Assembly: GCA_020310875.1 (NCBI GenBank) | Contig: CM035407.1 | Coordinates: forward strand, 92,578,632-92,642,631 | Direction of reading: 5' to 3' | Length of the DNA stretch: 64,000 nucleotides | Origin: Ceratopteris richardii | Lineage: Eukaryota > Streptophyta > Polypodiopsida > Polypodiales > Pteridaceae | Part shown: positions 51,831 through 63,145 of the stretch, one piece after another | How positions within the stretch are numbered: position 1 is the stretch's first letter | Layout: each line of letters starts with the position of its first letter | Translations under genes and position numbers: made by a program | Notes under the pieces: generated by a model | Told to the model about the DNA's origin: nothing | What the model saw: the letters and a program-made list of their open reading frames with translations, nothing else | The model's database searches: none

Positions 51831-52718
51831 CATTAGGGGAAAAAATGAACCCTGAATGGGCCTTTTAGCTCAAGGGCTGATTAGTGATGGACCAATGAGA
51901 AGAGGGTGGTGGCCACAGTCTAGTCCTTTAATCACATAGACTAGGCATAGGCTTCCCTTGTTTTGGTGTGGTCAAAGAGGAAAAAACCACCAAAAACTCG
52001 TGGTTTTGTTGTGTGAATGGTTTTGAAAGACTTACAAATCAATTGGAGCCCTTGGATTGGCATTCTCTTCAATGGTATAGATCTTCTTCCCCCTCAAAAA
52101 GGCGCCTTTTGATATAGGCCATTGGATTAGATCTCCCATCGGATGGCTGGCAACGATTTCTTTGATTTTGGGCGCCTTCGAATGGGCACCATTGGATCTT
52201 CTCATGATCTGATGGCTGAGAATAAGAGCCCCAACGGAAAGCGCACCTTTGCACATGGATCCTTGGATCAAACATGGATCGGACGGCCTCATTTGACTGC
52301 GCAATTCAGATCAGCGTCAACTGCGGAGGATCGTTGGATCAAACATGGATCGGACGGCCTCAATCGACTGTGCTCTTCAGATCAGCGCCGAATGCGGAGG
52401 ATCGTTGGATCTAGGACAATCCAAGGGTGTATTTTCTTGCAGAGAGTGCGAAAAAGTAAATCCGCAGAGAATCTATCATCATATGCTCATGTCAGACTCT
52501 CTCTCTAGAGCTTGTTGTCGTTTAATCTTGTCCATTAAATTGGAGCATCGAACGGCCAAAGTACAATCCTTCTTCGAATTTGAATACAAAATTCTATGAA
52601 AGAATATTTTATTGTGCAATACCACAAGTGGTTTTTGAAGGCCCCTTAATCCCTTTGATTAAGCTTTTTAATCCAATTCCTTACAAGGCCCATGCAAGGC
52701 TCATTTTTTCCCCTAATG
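51831..52718. mobile_element. MITE-like non-autonomous TIR element (888 bp) inside Gypsy-5 gag
   Basis: Ends are inverted copies: CATTAGGGGAAAAAATGA at 51831-51848 and its exact complement at 52701-52718, with similarity going on to about 37 bp (shared ATGGGCCTT). Interior has no transposase and carries a diverged 75-80 bp direct repeat near 52255-52410 (GGATCGGACGGCCTC). A TA flanks the GGGGAAAAAATGA inner ends on both sides, so a TA target duplication is possible, but no longer duplication is visible. Gag resumes in register with Gypsy-3 right after it. Confidence 0.82.
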
Positions 52719-54177
52719 GTTCAAACCTTGCAAGAATGTATGAAAGAATGTATTGACCTAGAGGACAATCTAGCGGAGGATCTGAAAATACCTCAAGGTA
52801 GTATCAAAAGTGAAGATTCAGCCAGCAACACATCAAACCCTAATAACAATGTAGAGGAAATAGCCGACTTAGTAGCAAAGAAGATGAATGTTCAAGGACA
52901 AAGGAACTACCCCAACAACCCAATGAGAGTGCCCATGCTTAGACGATGTATGCATTGTGGAGGTGATCATCCCTCTCATTTGTGCACTAGGGGAGTAGTT
53001 CCACCACCTGCTTATGCTTACAATAGACCACCTATTCAGCCCCCCCTACAATATTGCAACATAGAACAAAAATACACAAATCACAGCGTAGAAAATTGTC
53101 CTTACAATAGACAATCAAGACCAGTACAACCGCTCATGAGACCTTATGGATACCCTCAGAGAGATCTAGGAGGAGAAGCCTTCAGATATCCCACATATCA
53201 GTAGCCGGCACCAGCACCACGACCTTATGCTTATCAAAGTTACACTCAACCACAACCGGTGTTAGGACAACAACCGCCCCATCCTCAGAATGTTGTCCTA
53301 GTGAAAATAGCTCAACCTGAAGAAAACTTAGAGAGAGCAATAGTCCCAGCCACACCATTGTCTAGTAACGAACCATATGACTCATCTTATGACCATAGTC
53401 AAGGAAAATATCCCAGTTATGAGAGCACTATGATAGAATATGGGAAAATGTACGAACCATATGCATATGGCATGGAAGCACCAGATAGTTCCTATGGATA
53501 TGAGCAGGATTATGTGTCATTGATGTACATAGCCCCCAGGGCACCCATACCCCCTTGACCTATGAACAGACTGCCTGTACCTAGAGCCATGTTATAGATG
53601 CGGTGGTGATCATAATATCAGAGAATGTACACTACCAAACCCACCACCACCACAGCGAGTCTGGGAAGGATACTGTAGTGATTGTGGTAAAGAACACCTT
53701 GTTAGAGATTGCCCCAAAAACCCCAACAAAGTTAACTCTAACGTACAGATTAACGTGATAGAACTGATAGAGTCATCAGGGAGTGATAAGGAGTACACTG
53801 TACCGTTGAAAGCAATAACTAGAGCCAAAGCTAGAGATACCCTAGACAAAAATGAAGAAAAGCATCAAGGTGACAGAAAAATGAACATACCTACACCTCA
53901 AATAGTTGAAGACTCGAAAGAGCCTGAGAAAAGTGTTACAAGTAAACGAACACAGAGATGGAAGAACCGTAGAGATAGGACGAAGGAAAAGAAACTACAA
54001 GAAAAGAAGGAAAATGAAAAGAGGAAACAAAATCCAAAAGAGAAACAAGAAGAGGAAGAAGAAATTCAGAAAGGAAAGTCAAAAAAAGAAGAGGTAGGAT
54101 CAGTGTTAGCAGATCCCATGCCTGAAGAATTAGCCATGTGGATTCAGTGGAGATATGCAAAAAATTTATTGAAGTAG
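52719..54177 (+). pseudogene. Gypsy-5 gag, second part with short zinc knuckles
   Basis: QTLQECMKECIDLEDNL resumes the Gag domain. Knuckles CMHCGGDHPSHLC (about 52950), CYRCGGDHNIREC (53590) and CSDCGKEHLVRDC (about 53680), all CX2CX3HX4C as in Gypsy-3. Stops at 53202 and 53556, a frameshift near 53560, and another near 54160. Followed by a Lys/Glu-rich coil (53970-54100). Confidence 0.87.
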
Positions 54178-54249
54178 CTCAACATACCTTAGAAAAACCT
54201 ACTCTTCAATTGCCCAATTCATGAATTCCTGAAAAAGAGTTCCAAGAGT

Positions 54250-55920
54250 GTGTCGTCCCTAAGGACCTCAAGAAACCTGAAGCAAGTGAGACACATAATG
54301 GAAATTTCTATGAGGATAAAAGGGAAGGATCCATTGTCCCCGAAGTTAGACGGAGAATGGCCTAAAGACTTGTGGGCAAGAGTCCAAGAAGACCGATGGA
54401 AGAAAGTGGAAGGAATAGAACCACCCTTTGAGGAGCTAGAAGCAGAAGGTGAAATTGAAGACTCCATACCTGAACTGAATTCAGAAGAATTAATACAAAT
54501 TGATCAAAGTGACAAAGAAAATAACAGTGTAAAGGTTTTGCCAAATTACATAGGAGAATACGAACATAATTCAGAATTATACCGCATTCCCTCAATGAGA
54601 AAAAAAGAACAGAACCCATCAGTCCAAACATCGGACATCATACAACACCTTAGAAAGGTAAAAATCCCTTGCACTCTGACATTGGAAGAATTGTTGAAGG
54701 TCAAACCACATTTGAAGGAGAAATTAACCAGTCAATTGGAGATCAAGGCGGAAGAGAAGGAGATGCCTGATGAAGTAAACACAGTAAAAATCCCAGTCGA
54801 TAAGGTTGGAGATTTTAGTGATGGAGATGAAGGAAACACGTGCCTTCCAATTACCTATAGGGGTTATACCACTAAAGCCATCTTAGATTCTGGAGCTGGA
54901 GTAGGAATTGCTACTAAAGAAATCTGGGAAAAATGGGGAAAACCAGCTTTAAGACCAACGTGCATGAAGATACAAATGGCAGACGGACACACTGAACGAC
55001 CCTTGGGATTATTGGAAAGAGTAATCTTTACCACTTGCGGAGTTGAATTTGAGCACACCTTAGCGATATGTCAACTTGAAAGGGCTAGCAATTATGAAAT
55101 GATACTTGGAAGACCTTTTATGAGACAGCTAAAGGTAGTGCAGGATTGGGGAAAAGACGCGGTATACCTACAACATGAAGGAACCACCACAAGAATAAAT
55201 CTCCACACATATACATATCAAGATGTTTCCCCCTTACAATGGAATCAAATTCATAAGGAGGAAGATAATCAGTCGATTCATAGTATAGGTTCAAGTGATC
55301 AATCGTGGATGAACGAGGACACTCATCGATGGATATGCCAAACTGCGAAAAAGGAAGAGGATAGGAGGAAAGGATGGCAGCACAGACAGGGAATCGCTAG
55401 ATCGGTACAAGATCCCGCCTACATGCCTCAAATATTCCTAGATGAAGAATTCGAACCTTATGGTTGGATGGAGATTTTAGCTACTCTCGATGTGTGTGTA
55501 AACGAAGAAGTGATAACCATGAATGAATGTATTGATGAGGAAGGATATGACCTTAATCTATACGTGGTAGTTCTTCAAGAGGCTGAAGAAGGAGAAGTAA
55601 TTGAAAAAGAATGGAAAGAGGATTACGAGAGCATTGAAATGGAGCAAGAGCAAAGGGAAATAGAAAGTGGAAATCAAGAAGTAAGTGTCATAGCTAATGA
55701 AATAAATCAAGGACAAACACATGAAGAGGAGCTTGGATTAGATAAAGAAAAAATGATGAAGAAAACAAGCCTCAAGACCAATTTGAAGTGCTTGCCCACT
55801 TCAAAAAATATGAATTAGAAGAGAGGAAAATTGCTATTCAAATGCCAAAACGAGAAGCACAGCCAGGAATAGCATATGACAATAAAGATCAGACTAAGAA
55901 AATAGTAGTAACCTAGAACG
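54250..55920 (+). pseudogene. Gypsy-5 protease 1 and linker to RT
   Basis: One open frame to 55818. Matches Gypsy-3 from EWPKDLWARVQEDRWKK through CTLTLEELLKVKPHLKE, protease AILDSGAGVGIATK (near 54880), FEHTLAICQLE and MILGRPFMRQLKVVQDWG, then QDPAYMPQIFLDEEFEPYGW. A frameshift near 55780 leads to FKKYELEERKIAIQMPKRE; a short deletion follows near 55985. Confidence 0.88.
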
Positions 55921-56045
55921 ATGTACTTTTATAGGTCAAGATGTCTCAAAGGAAGAAGAGAAAGAGTTGATACGACTCATGTCTTTCTTGGACCTATAAG
56001 CATCTGAAAGGAGTAGATCCATCTATATGTGCACATAGAATCCCT

Positions 56046-59000
56046 ATGACATCTGAAGCTAAACCTTCCAAACAAAGACCATACACATATAACGATGTTT
56101 ACTTAGCAAAGATCAAAGAAGAGATAGATAAATTGTTAGATGCTGGGTTCATATATGAGATTGAACACACGGAATGGGTATCACCTTTGGTGGTCGTACC
56201 GAAAAAGAATGGTAAGTTAAGAGTATGCATAAACCTTAAAAAAGTAAATGCTGCCACCATAAGAGACAATTACCCATTACCCATCACGGATCATCTTTTG
56301 GAAAGAGTGGCAGGAAAGGAAGTTTATAGTTTTTTGGACGGCTTTTCAGGGTATAATCAGGTAGCTATTGCTCCTAAGGACCAACATAAAACAACCTTTG
56401 CAACTGAATGGGGAGTATACGCCTTTAGGGTTATGCCCTTCGGCCTAATCAATGCCCCAGCCACTTTTCAAAGATTGATGTGCCATGTTTTCAAGGAGTT
56501 CCTGAGAAAGAGTATGGAGGTATACGTGGATGATTTATGCACTTATTCAGCTATACGATCAGAGCATATCCCTAAACTAGGAAAGATCTTTGCCAAATGT
56601 CGACAATATAGAGTATGCCTCAACCCAGGAAAATGTGTCTTCATGGTTCGACAAGGAAAGATATTAGGACATATTGTCTCTAAGAATGGAATCTCAACTG
56701 ACGAAGACAAAATCAAAGTAATTCTGGATTTACCGAGAACAAAGATTGCTAAAGAAGTACAAGCATTTATGGGACATTGCGGATACTACCGAAGATTTAT
56801 ACATATGTATGCCATAATTGCTAGACCTCTTTATGCATTATTGACTCAGTTTAACTGGACTGAAGAATGTGAAAAAGCCTTTAACGAATTAAAGAGTCGA
56901 TTGAGTTCAGCACCAATCCTTTGAGTACCTAATTGGAACAAGCCATTTCACATTCATGTAGATGCTTCCAAGTTTTCCATTGGTTGCATCTTAGCTCAAC
57001 CTACAGATACAGGAAAGTTAGACCACCCTATAGCCTATGCCAGTAGACAATTAAATCAAGCGGAACACAATTATACCACAACCGAGAGAGAAGGCCTAGG
57101 GATGGTGTATGCAGTAAAGAAGTTCCGACATTACTTGTTGGCAAACAAATTCAAATTCTTCATTGATCATCAAGCCCTACTCTACTTAGTCAATAAGCCT
57201 TGTAATACAAGACGACTAGTATGATGGTTTCTATTGTTGATGGAATTTGATTTTGAAGTAGTAGTCAAGAAAGGGAATACCCACATTAGAGCAGATCACT
57301 TATCAAGAATGACACATGGAGAACCACCCATAGGAGTACCAGATGATCTGCCGGATACGTACCTGTTCAACCTCGAAGTATGTCCCCAATGGGCAGAAAA
57401 GTTGATCCCAATACTCACATATGGACCTAAACATGGGATTTCACCAAACCAAAATCAAGCTTTATGGAAGACTAAAAACCTGCATATCATTGCTGGAAGC
57501 CTATATCACCAAGATCCAAGTGGATTACTCATGAGATGTGTGGAAGAGGAGGAACAAGAGATGTGGCTTCAAAAAGCACATGTAAATCAATGGAACACTC
57601 ATTTAAGTACAAACGGAACATGGAAAACATTGAAGAGATTATGCATATATTGGCCAACCATGCAAAGGGATGCATATAACTATGTATCAGCGTGCCCAAC
57701 TTGTCAAGAACGGAATCCAGAAGAGAACTCTAACTTATGCTACTCCACCGTAGCACCAACATGGAGCATGCCTCTGGTGAAGTTCTTAAAGACCCAAGAG
57801 TACCCAGAAGGAGCCACTCTAGCAAGGAAACGTGCACTTGTAGAACAAAGCAAGGACTATGCTCTTATAGGAAAACAACTCTTTAAACGAGGAAGAGATA
57901 ATCATTTGCGAATGTGCATTCATGAAGACGAGTATCTTGCTGTTTTAGAGATGGCACATACAGGAGCTGCAAGAGGACATTTTTCTGCAGATAAAACAAC
58001 AAAAATGATTTTTTTTGCAGGAATGTGGTGGCCAACTCTACATCAAGATGCAACAACATATGTGCAACGATGTGATACATGTCAACGAACGAAATATCCA
58101 ATTAGAAGAGATGAAATGCCGCTGAAACCCATGATGAGTGCCAGAGCCTTCACTAAATGGGGAATAGACTTCATAGGACCTATAGGCCACCAACTAAAGG
58201 ATCCCATGCTGAGTACATAATCGTAGCCACAGACTATTCGACCAAATGGGTTGAAGCCAAAGCAACCAAGAAAAATGATGCAAGGACTACAACAAAGTTT
58301 CTCTTTGAGAACGTTTTCACTAGATTTGGAATACCGATAGAAATTGTTAGTGATAGAGGCACACACTTTGTGAATGAAGTAATAGAAGCCTTACTGAATG
58401 AATTCTTGGTAATTCATAAGAAATCAGCCCCTTATCACCCACAAGCCAATGGACAAGCCGAAAGTTCAAATAAAATCTTGTACATAGTTCTCACAAAAAT
58501 TGTGAACAATGGTAGATCGGATTGGGATAAACAATTACATCATGCTTAATGGGCATTCCGAGTAGCCTACAAAATAGCTATAGGAACTACTCCTTTTAAC
58601 TTAGTGTATGGACAAAATGCTATTTTGCCAATTGCTTTCTTAATACCCACTCTCAGAGTAGCGAAAACTTAATGAGTGGACGGGACATGAACTATCAGCT
58701 CAATTGGATCAAATAGAAAAGTTACATGAAACTAGGTTACAAGCAGTAGCAGGGATTTATGTTGCTAAAAGGCGATAGAAAGCATATTTTGATGCTCATA
58801 TTAAAGATAAAAATTTGAAGGAAGGAGATTTAGTTTTGGTATACACTGAAACAACATGCTAAGAAATTACAAAAAAGAGGATATGGCCCGTTAATCATCA
58901 ATCGCATATCCACAAGCGGAGCCATCAGTTTAGCAACTCTAGATGGAGAGGTATTGCCAAACTATATCAGTGGTTGCCGAGTAAAAAAATATTTAGAGCC

Positions 59001-59136
59001 ATTGACTGAAGAAATAATGTCACGACTAATAAGGGGTAAAAATAGGCGTATGGAGGAAGAAAGAATACGAGAAGAAGCTAGACAAGAAGCGCTAGAGCGG
59101 ATCAAGAAACGAAAAGAGTGGATGAGAGAGAGATGA
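56046..59136 (+). pseudogene. Gypsy-5 RT, RNase H and integrase
   Basis: RT 56046-56700 with SFLDGFSGYNQVAIAP and catalytic YVDDLC near 56523; RNase H 56925-57230 (HIHVDASKFSIGCILAQ, TTEREGLGMVYAVKKF) after TGA 56922 and before TGA 57222 (Arg codon in Gypsy-3); HHCC finger about 57935-58085; integrase core with GIDFIGP near 58160, a frameshift near 58190, SDRGTHF near 58350, GQAES near 58455; TAA at 58547; further frameshifts; integrase end PNYISGCRVKKYLEPLTEE at 58954-59136. Confidence 0.88.
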
Positions 59137-59560
59137 GAGATATCGACAAGGAGACGAACTCGTACCAATGGCTAACTTTAGAACCACTGAGAACTTAGGT
59201 CATCAAATGACGGAACCCTATTTGAATTTGGGTGCCAGAACAAAATAGTACCACTTAGTGGATGCACTCATTGACACAGGAGCTACTATAAGCTGTATAA
59301 CATTTTCATTAACCCAGAAACTTAAAGAGGAATTACGCCCATCTAGGGCACAGCTGATTGGAATAGGAGGAAGGATCACACAGTGTATCGGAGAGATCAC
59401 TTTACTTCTACATCTTGGAAACAACACTATGGAGCAAAAACTCTTAGTATGTCATGATCAGGACTTATAGAGGAGCTCGTGCTAGGTCAAGACTAGATAT
59501 ACGAATATGAAGTGACTATTCAATTGGCCTTAGGATACATCTCGGCAAAGATAAGACATC
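59137..59560 (+). pseudogene. Gypsy-5 second retropepsin-like domain
   Basis: DALIDTGATISCITF (D-T-G at 59273), LIGIGGRITQCIGEITLLL, KLLVCHDQD and, after a frameshift, ELVLGQD then a stop. Same layout as the domain after integrase in Gypsy-1 and Gypsy-3, but with D-T-G instead of D-S-G. Confidence 0.85.
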
Positions 59561-60438
59561 GTGAAGTATTTAGCATGCTAGAAGAACGACCAATCAAAGC
59601 CAAAAGTATAGAACCGAGGATGCACTTAAATGAGCACAATGATGAATGTCTGATCACTCGCACTATGAAAATTACTTCATCGAGTACTTCATGTGAGGAT
59701 GCCCCGAGTTTCGAGTGCACACAATCTTCTAATCCAGTCAATCACATGATTAGAGTCCTATCCAAAAATAGTCTCAGTGAGGAACCGAGCACCAGAAAGA
59801 CAAGTCAGCAAGACTCTTACGAATCAGCACACAGTATGATATACCCCATCCCTTACACTAGACAGGCTTGGATAAGGAAGGATCAAGTGCGTGCATATCT
59901 TCAACAACAGAAACGTTATCGACATCAGAACGACCCTTCGAACAAGTAGGAAAATCACTTTGGACACCGAAGTCCACAACGAATTGCTAAAGTGTGGATA
60001 CCAAAGAAGGTGATAGCTGCCTAGCCGACCAGAACACAAATATGGATTCCTAAGTCATGTACTCAAAGGACAATCATCAGAAAGGACGAGCCACTACACA
60101 AAGAGAATCAGTATGGTCTAAAGGCAAAACAACCAAAGATGAACAGCTGCAGGACAGAACAGGAGTCTACAGATGCATTAAAAACCATTCCAAGATTCAA
60201 AAAGCAGACGAGACATAAGTACAACATGAAAAGCACCGCATTCACCAAGAATGTTGAGAACACAATTTGTCCCAACAGAATAAAGCAGATTTGGATGCCG
60301 AAAGACAAGACAAGCTATATACTTCCACCAAATAATTCGATTTGCACACATTTGGAGTTACCAGAACCCAAAGTATGCATAATAGGGCCACATTACAAGG
60401 CCAAGCATTCGGCACCTTCTTTTTCTACTTCAGGATAG
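59561..60438 (+). pseudogene. Gypsy-5 polyprotein tail with W-x-P-K motifs
   Basis: Basic, low-complexity tail with QAWIRK (about 59865), KVWIPK (about 59990), QIWIPK (about 60040) and QIWMPK (about 60290). Ends at TAG 60436 after EPKVCIIGPHYKAKH, whose DNA resembles 18230-18320 and 19100-19190 of Gypsy-1. Stops at 59947 and 60022. Confidence 0.8.
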
Positions 60439-60727
60439 TGAAGCACATTTCTCTCTTGGGAAATAAGAGAGCACATGTACACAATCTAAGAAATCACTCA
60501 AAAATTAATAACTGCTTCGGCTATGAACTAACTTTTCTGCTTTTATTTCAGGCAAAAACATAAAAAATGTAAATAAGAATGAAAAAAATCCCAGGTATTA
60601 CCCTTCTCACACCCACGGGGAAGGGACGACACTATTCACGCAGAGCATTGCCAATCTAATGAAAGACAAATGAAGGATGATTTTTCATACCATCTTGCCA
60701 CTAATTACTACTCTATATTGAGTGCAG
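60439..60727 (+). other. Gypsy-5 ORF3 leader, possible splice acceptor
   Basis: No coding similarity. CTGCTTTTATTTCAG ending at 60551 is a strong 3' splice-site-like sequence, 176 bp before the ORF3 ATG. Confidence 0.5.
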
Positions 60728-62675
60728 ATGGCATCTTCTAATTCCGAAGCTACGCAAGAGGAAGAGGTTCAGCTTCTTCCCTTGGAATCAATAACTAAGG
60801 CAAGAGATCATTGGTTTTTGGATGACCAACCAGTGTCTGAACTCATTTTCATGGCGACCATCAAGATTATGGATAGGGATCACTATTTCCCTATCATGTC
60901 ACAAGATTTCAAGACCATCATACAACGATTACTGCGCATGACAGATGTCTGGACACAAGCCGGAATTGATGCATTCCTAAGAATGCCGATCTATGTGCCA
61001 GATTTCCAGAGATGTACACAAGTAATGAATACACTTCAATCTGCATCGAATAAGATGTCAGTCCCAGAGGCAAGAGTACTGGATAAAGTGGGTGCCTGGA
61101 AAACGATTCAATTCACTCATGAGCTAATTAACAGAGCTTTCAGGTGGAATCAAGAGGGACTCACGAATGTCAAAGATGAATGTCATGATCCGAAAAAGAG
61201 AACATTTTTGGAAATCAACAGAACGAATATTGAAGACTCTGTTCGCTTAGTGCACCAACACTTTTGTTTTCCAAGCATGCATAGATATACAGCACCTCAA
61301 AATATTGTGGTGCAACTCCTCTCACATGCTATGAGGCAAGTCGGAAATCAAGTAAATATGACTCCATATGTTCAAGACTGTCTATTTGAAGCAAAGAAAA
61401 AGTGGGGTGAGAAAAAGTTCTGAGTGGTAGTTCGGCCTTGACCCTACTAATTTATGAAGCACTTGACATGAAGAACTGCTTGCGCATGATGCCAACCTCA
61501 ATAGAGCTAGCCAAATATGCTAAGTCAGCAACTGTTTCAAAGAAAAAGAAAACAGTCATCTCTATTGACGAAGTAGGAACCAGTTCAAGGAAACCCATGA
61601 GGGGTACTAAGAGCCTTAGAGAGGAAGAAGCCTAGGCTACACCACAATCAGAAAGGACACACACATTGCCAAAGATTCCTGTGACCCAACAACCAATAAC
61701 GAAAAGAGATCTCTCTGCTGCCCTAGAAGAAACACATCAGTTTATGCAAGGGCAGGTAAATTTAAATATTCAAGGTCACCATTACAGATAGGCAAGCAAA
61801 GAAAGGAGACAAAAAGATAAAGAACAGACTCCTGAACAAGTGGCCAGATACAAAGAATTAGGCTTAGAAGATTCAAGCTCTGATGCAGAATCTAGTCCCG
61901 ATAAAGACACCCTGGACACTGACATAAGGACTGAAACTCACAATGAAGATTGGACAGAGATCAATCAAGTCGAAGTCATGCCAGACAACCAACAGGCACA
62001 AGCAAAGAGCATGGAAGAATCCACTGAGCAAGTGCATGTAATTCAATTGAATGAAAAGTCAAAGGTCAGCATCAAGGAAGCTCCAATAACTAATAAAGAT
62101 GCAAAACCACCTATCAAAGAGGAAATACAAACTCCAATAAACCAAGACTCAGGCCTACTACAAAACAAAGAGCCAACCATGATTGAAGTGCCTGATGATA
62201 CACCTCAAGGCAAGATTGACCACATGGAGGCTGAGCCAAGGATCCAACTTCATATTAGGCAGCCCCATGCTACTACGTTACACGTGGCACAAGGGAAAGA
62301 TGTGACAACCGGAGCAGAACCTAGTATCCCTACCACCTGTTTAAATGTGGATGTAACTCAATTGAAACCGGTTGTCAAGCAAATGATCCAGACGGCCATG
62401 GATACACAACAACAAATGATGGAGATAGATGTGGACTATGACAAGGCCATGAGGGAAAAGAATCAGTTTCAAGTTATGAGTGAACAATTGTTTGCATAGC
62501 TCATCCAGGCCCAGACAAAGATTACAGCCAAAGGAACGGAGTTACTCGCAGTAAAAACACAATGTGATACATTGATGCACCAACATCATCAGCTATAGAC
62601 ACAACTGATAGAATTACAAAGACAGCATGAAGTTAATGAAGCAGACAAGGAGAGAATGAAAGCTAGAAGTAACCG
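60728..62675 (+). pseudogene. Gypsy-5 ORF3, cut before its C-terminal domain
   Basis: ATG 60728 (MASSNSEATQEEEVQ). Shares with Gypsy-2/3 the YFPIMSQDFKTIIQRL block, W-T-Q-A-G-I...P-I-Y-V-P-D-F-Q-R-C, HQHFCFPSMHRYTAPQ, WGEKKF and KPMRGTKSL. After TGA 61421 the same kind of acidic linker (61840-62330) and a coiled-coil start (VKQMIQTAMDTQQQMMEI, DKAMREKNQFQVMSEQLF) follow, with more stops. It breaks off after ADKERMKARSN at 62675, where the inverted repeat begins. Much more diverged than Gypsy-2 is from Gypsy-3, yet the same architecture. Confidence 0.78.
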
Positions 62676-63145
62676 CCGATTGATTGCCCAAAATTGGAGG
62701 GGTAAATCAAATATGCCACCAATCTTGAATTGGATCCTCAAAAATAGGCAGTCATCATGAATGGTTGGCGGCTATAGTCATTTCTCCACTTTCACTTTTA
62801 CCACTTACACTTTTACTGTCATTTTTGAATGCAAGTTGAGATCCTCATTTTGTGCTGCTCGTGATATTTGAATGACCTTGAGAAGCACATCCTTCACCTA
62901 ATTTTTGTAGTAGCTTTTGGTCCTTCGTATTAAGTGGGCGGTGTGGGAGGTGAGTTGTGGGGAGTTGAGGGAGATTACGGGGGTTGTGGGAGGTTGTGGG
63001 TGGGAATAGGGGGTGAGTTGTGGGGAGTTGTGGGGTTTTTTGGGGTGTGGTCAAAAATTGATCCAAGATTTCAAAATTATTATTGCACCATTGGAAAGTA
63101 CTCGTCGAGAGCTTTCCAACAATATATAGCACTGTAGTGTTTGGT
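62676..63145. repeat. Unique segment of the inverted repeat, right arm
   Basis: CCGATTGATTGCCC onward is the reverse complement of 43467 leftward, about 95% identical by eye over about 440 bp. It starts abruptly inside Gypsy-5 ORF3. Confidence 0.88.

Larger units (their letters stand above)
47947..62675 (+). mobile_element. Gypsy-5: old relative of Gypsy-3, 3' end missing
   Basis: 5' LTR, degenerate tRNA-Asp primer-binding site, a long repetitive leader, gag, protease 1, RT, RNase H, integrase, second protease-like domain, W-x-P-K tail and ORF3 in the same order as Gypsy-3. Many stops and frameshifts. An 888-bp TIR element sits in gag. ORF3 is cut at 62675 by the right inverted-repeat arm; the 3' LTR is not in the window. 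It interrupts the RNase H of Gypsy-4. Confidence 0.87.

Noticed and set aside
50357..62675. Host gene within Gypsy-5
   Set aside because: All recognisable coding sequence is explained by gag, pol, tail and ORF3 of the element; no additional host-like exon was found.
62676..62700. Helitron terminus at the right inverted-repeat border
   Set aside because: No TC start / CTRR end, no terminal hairpin and no insertion between A and T.
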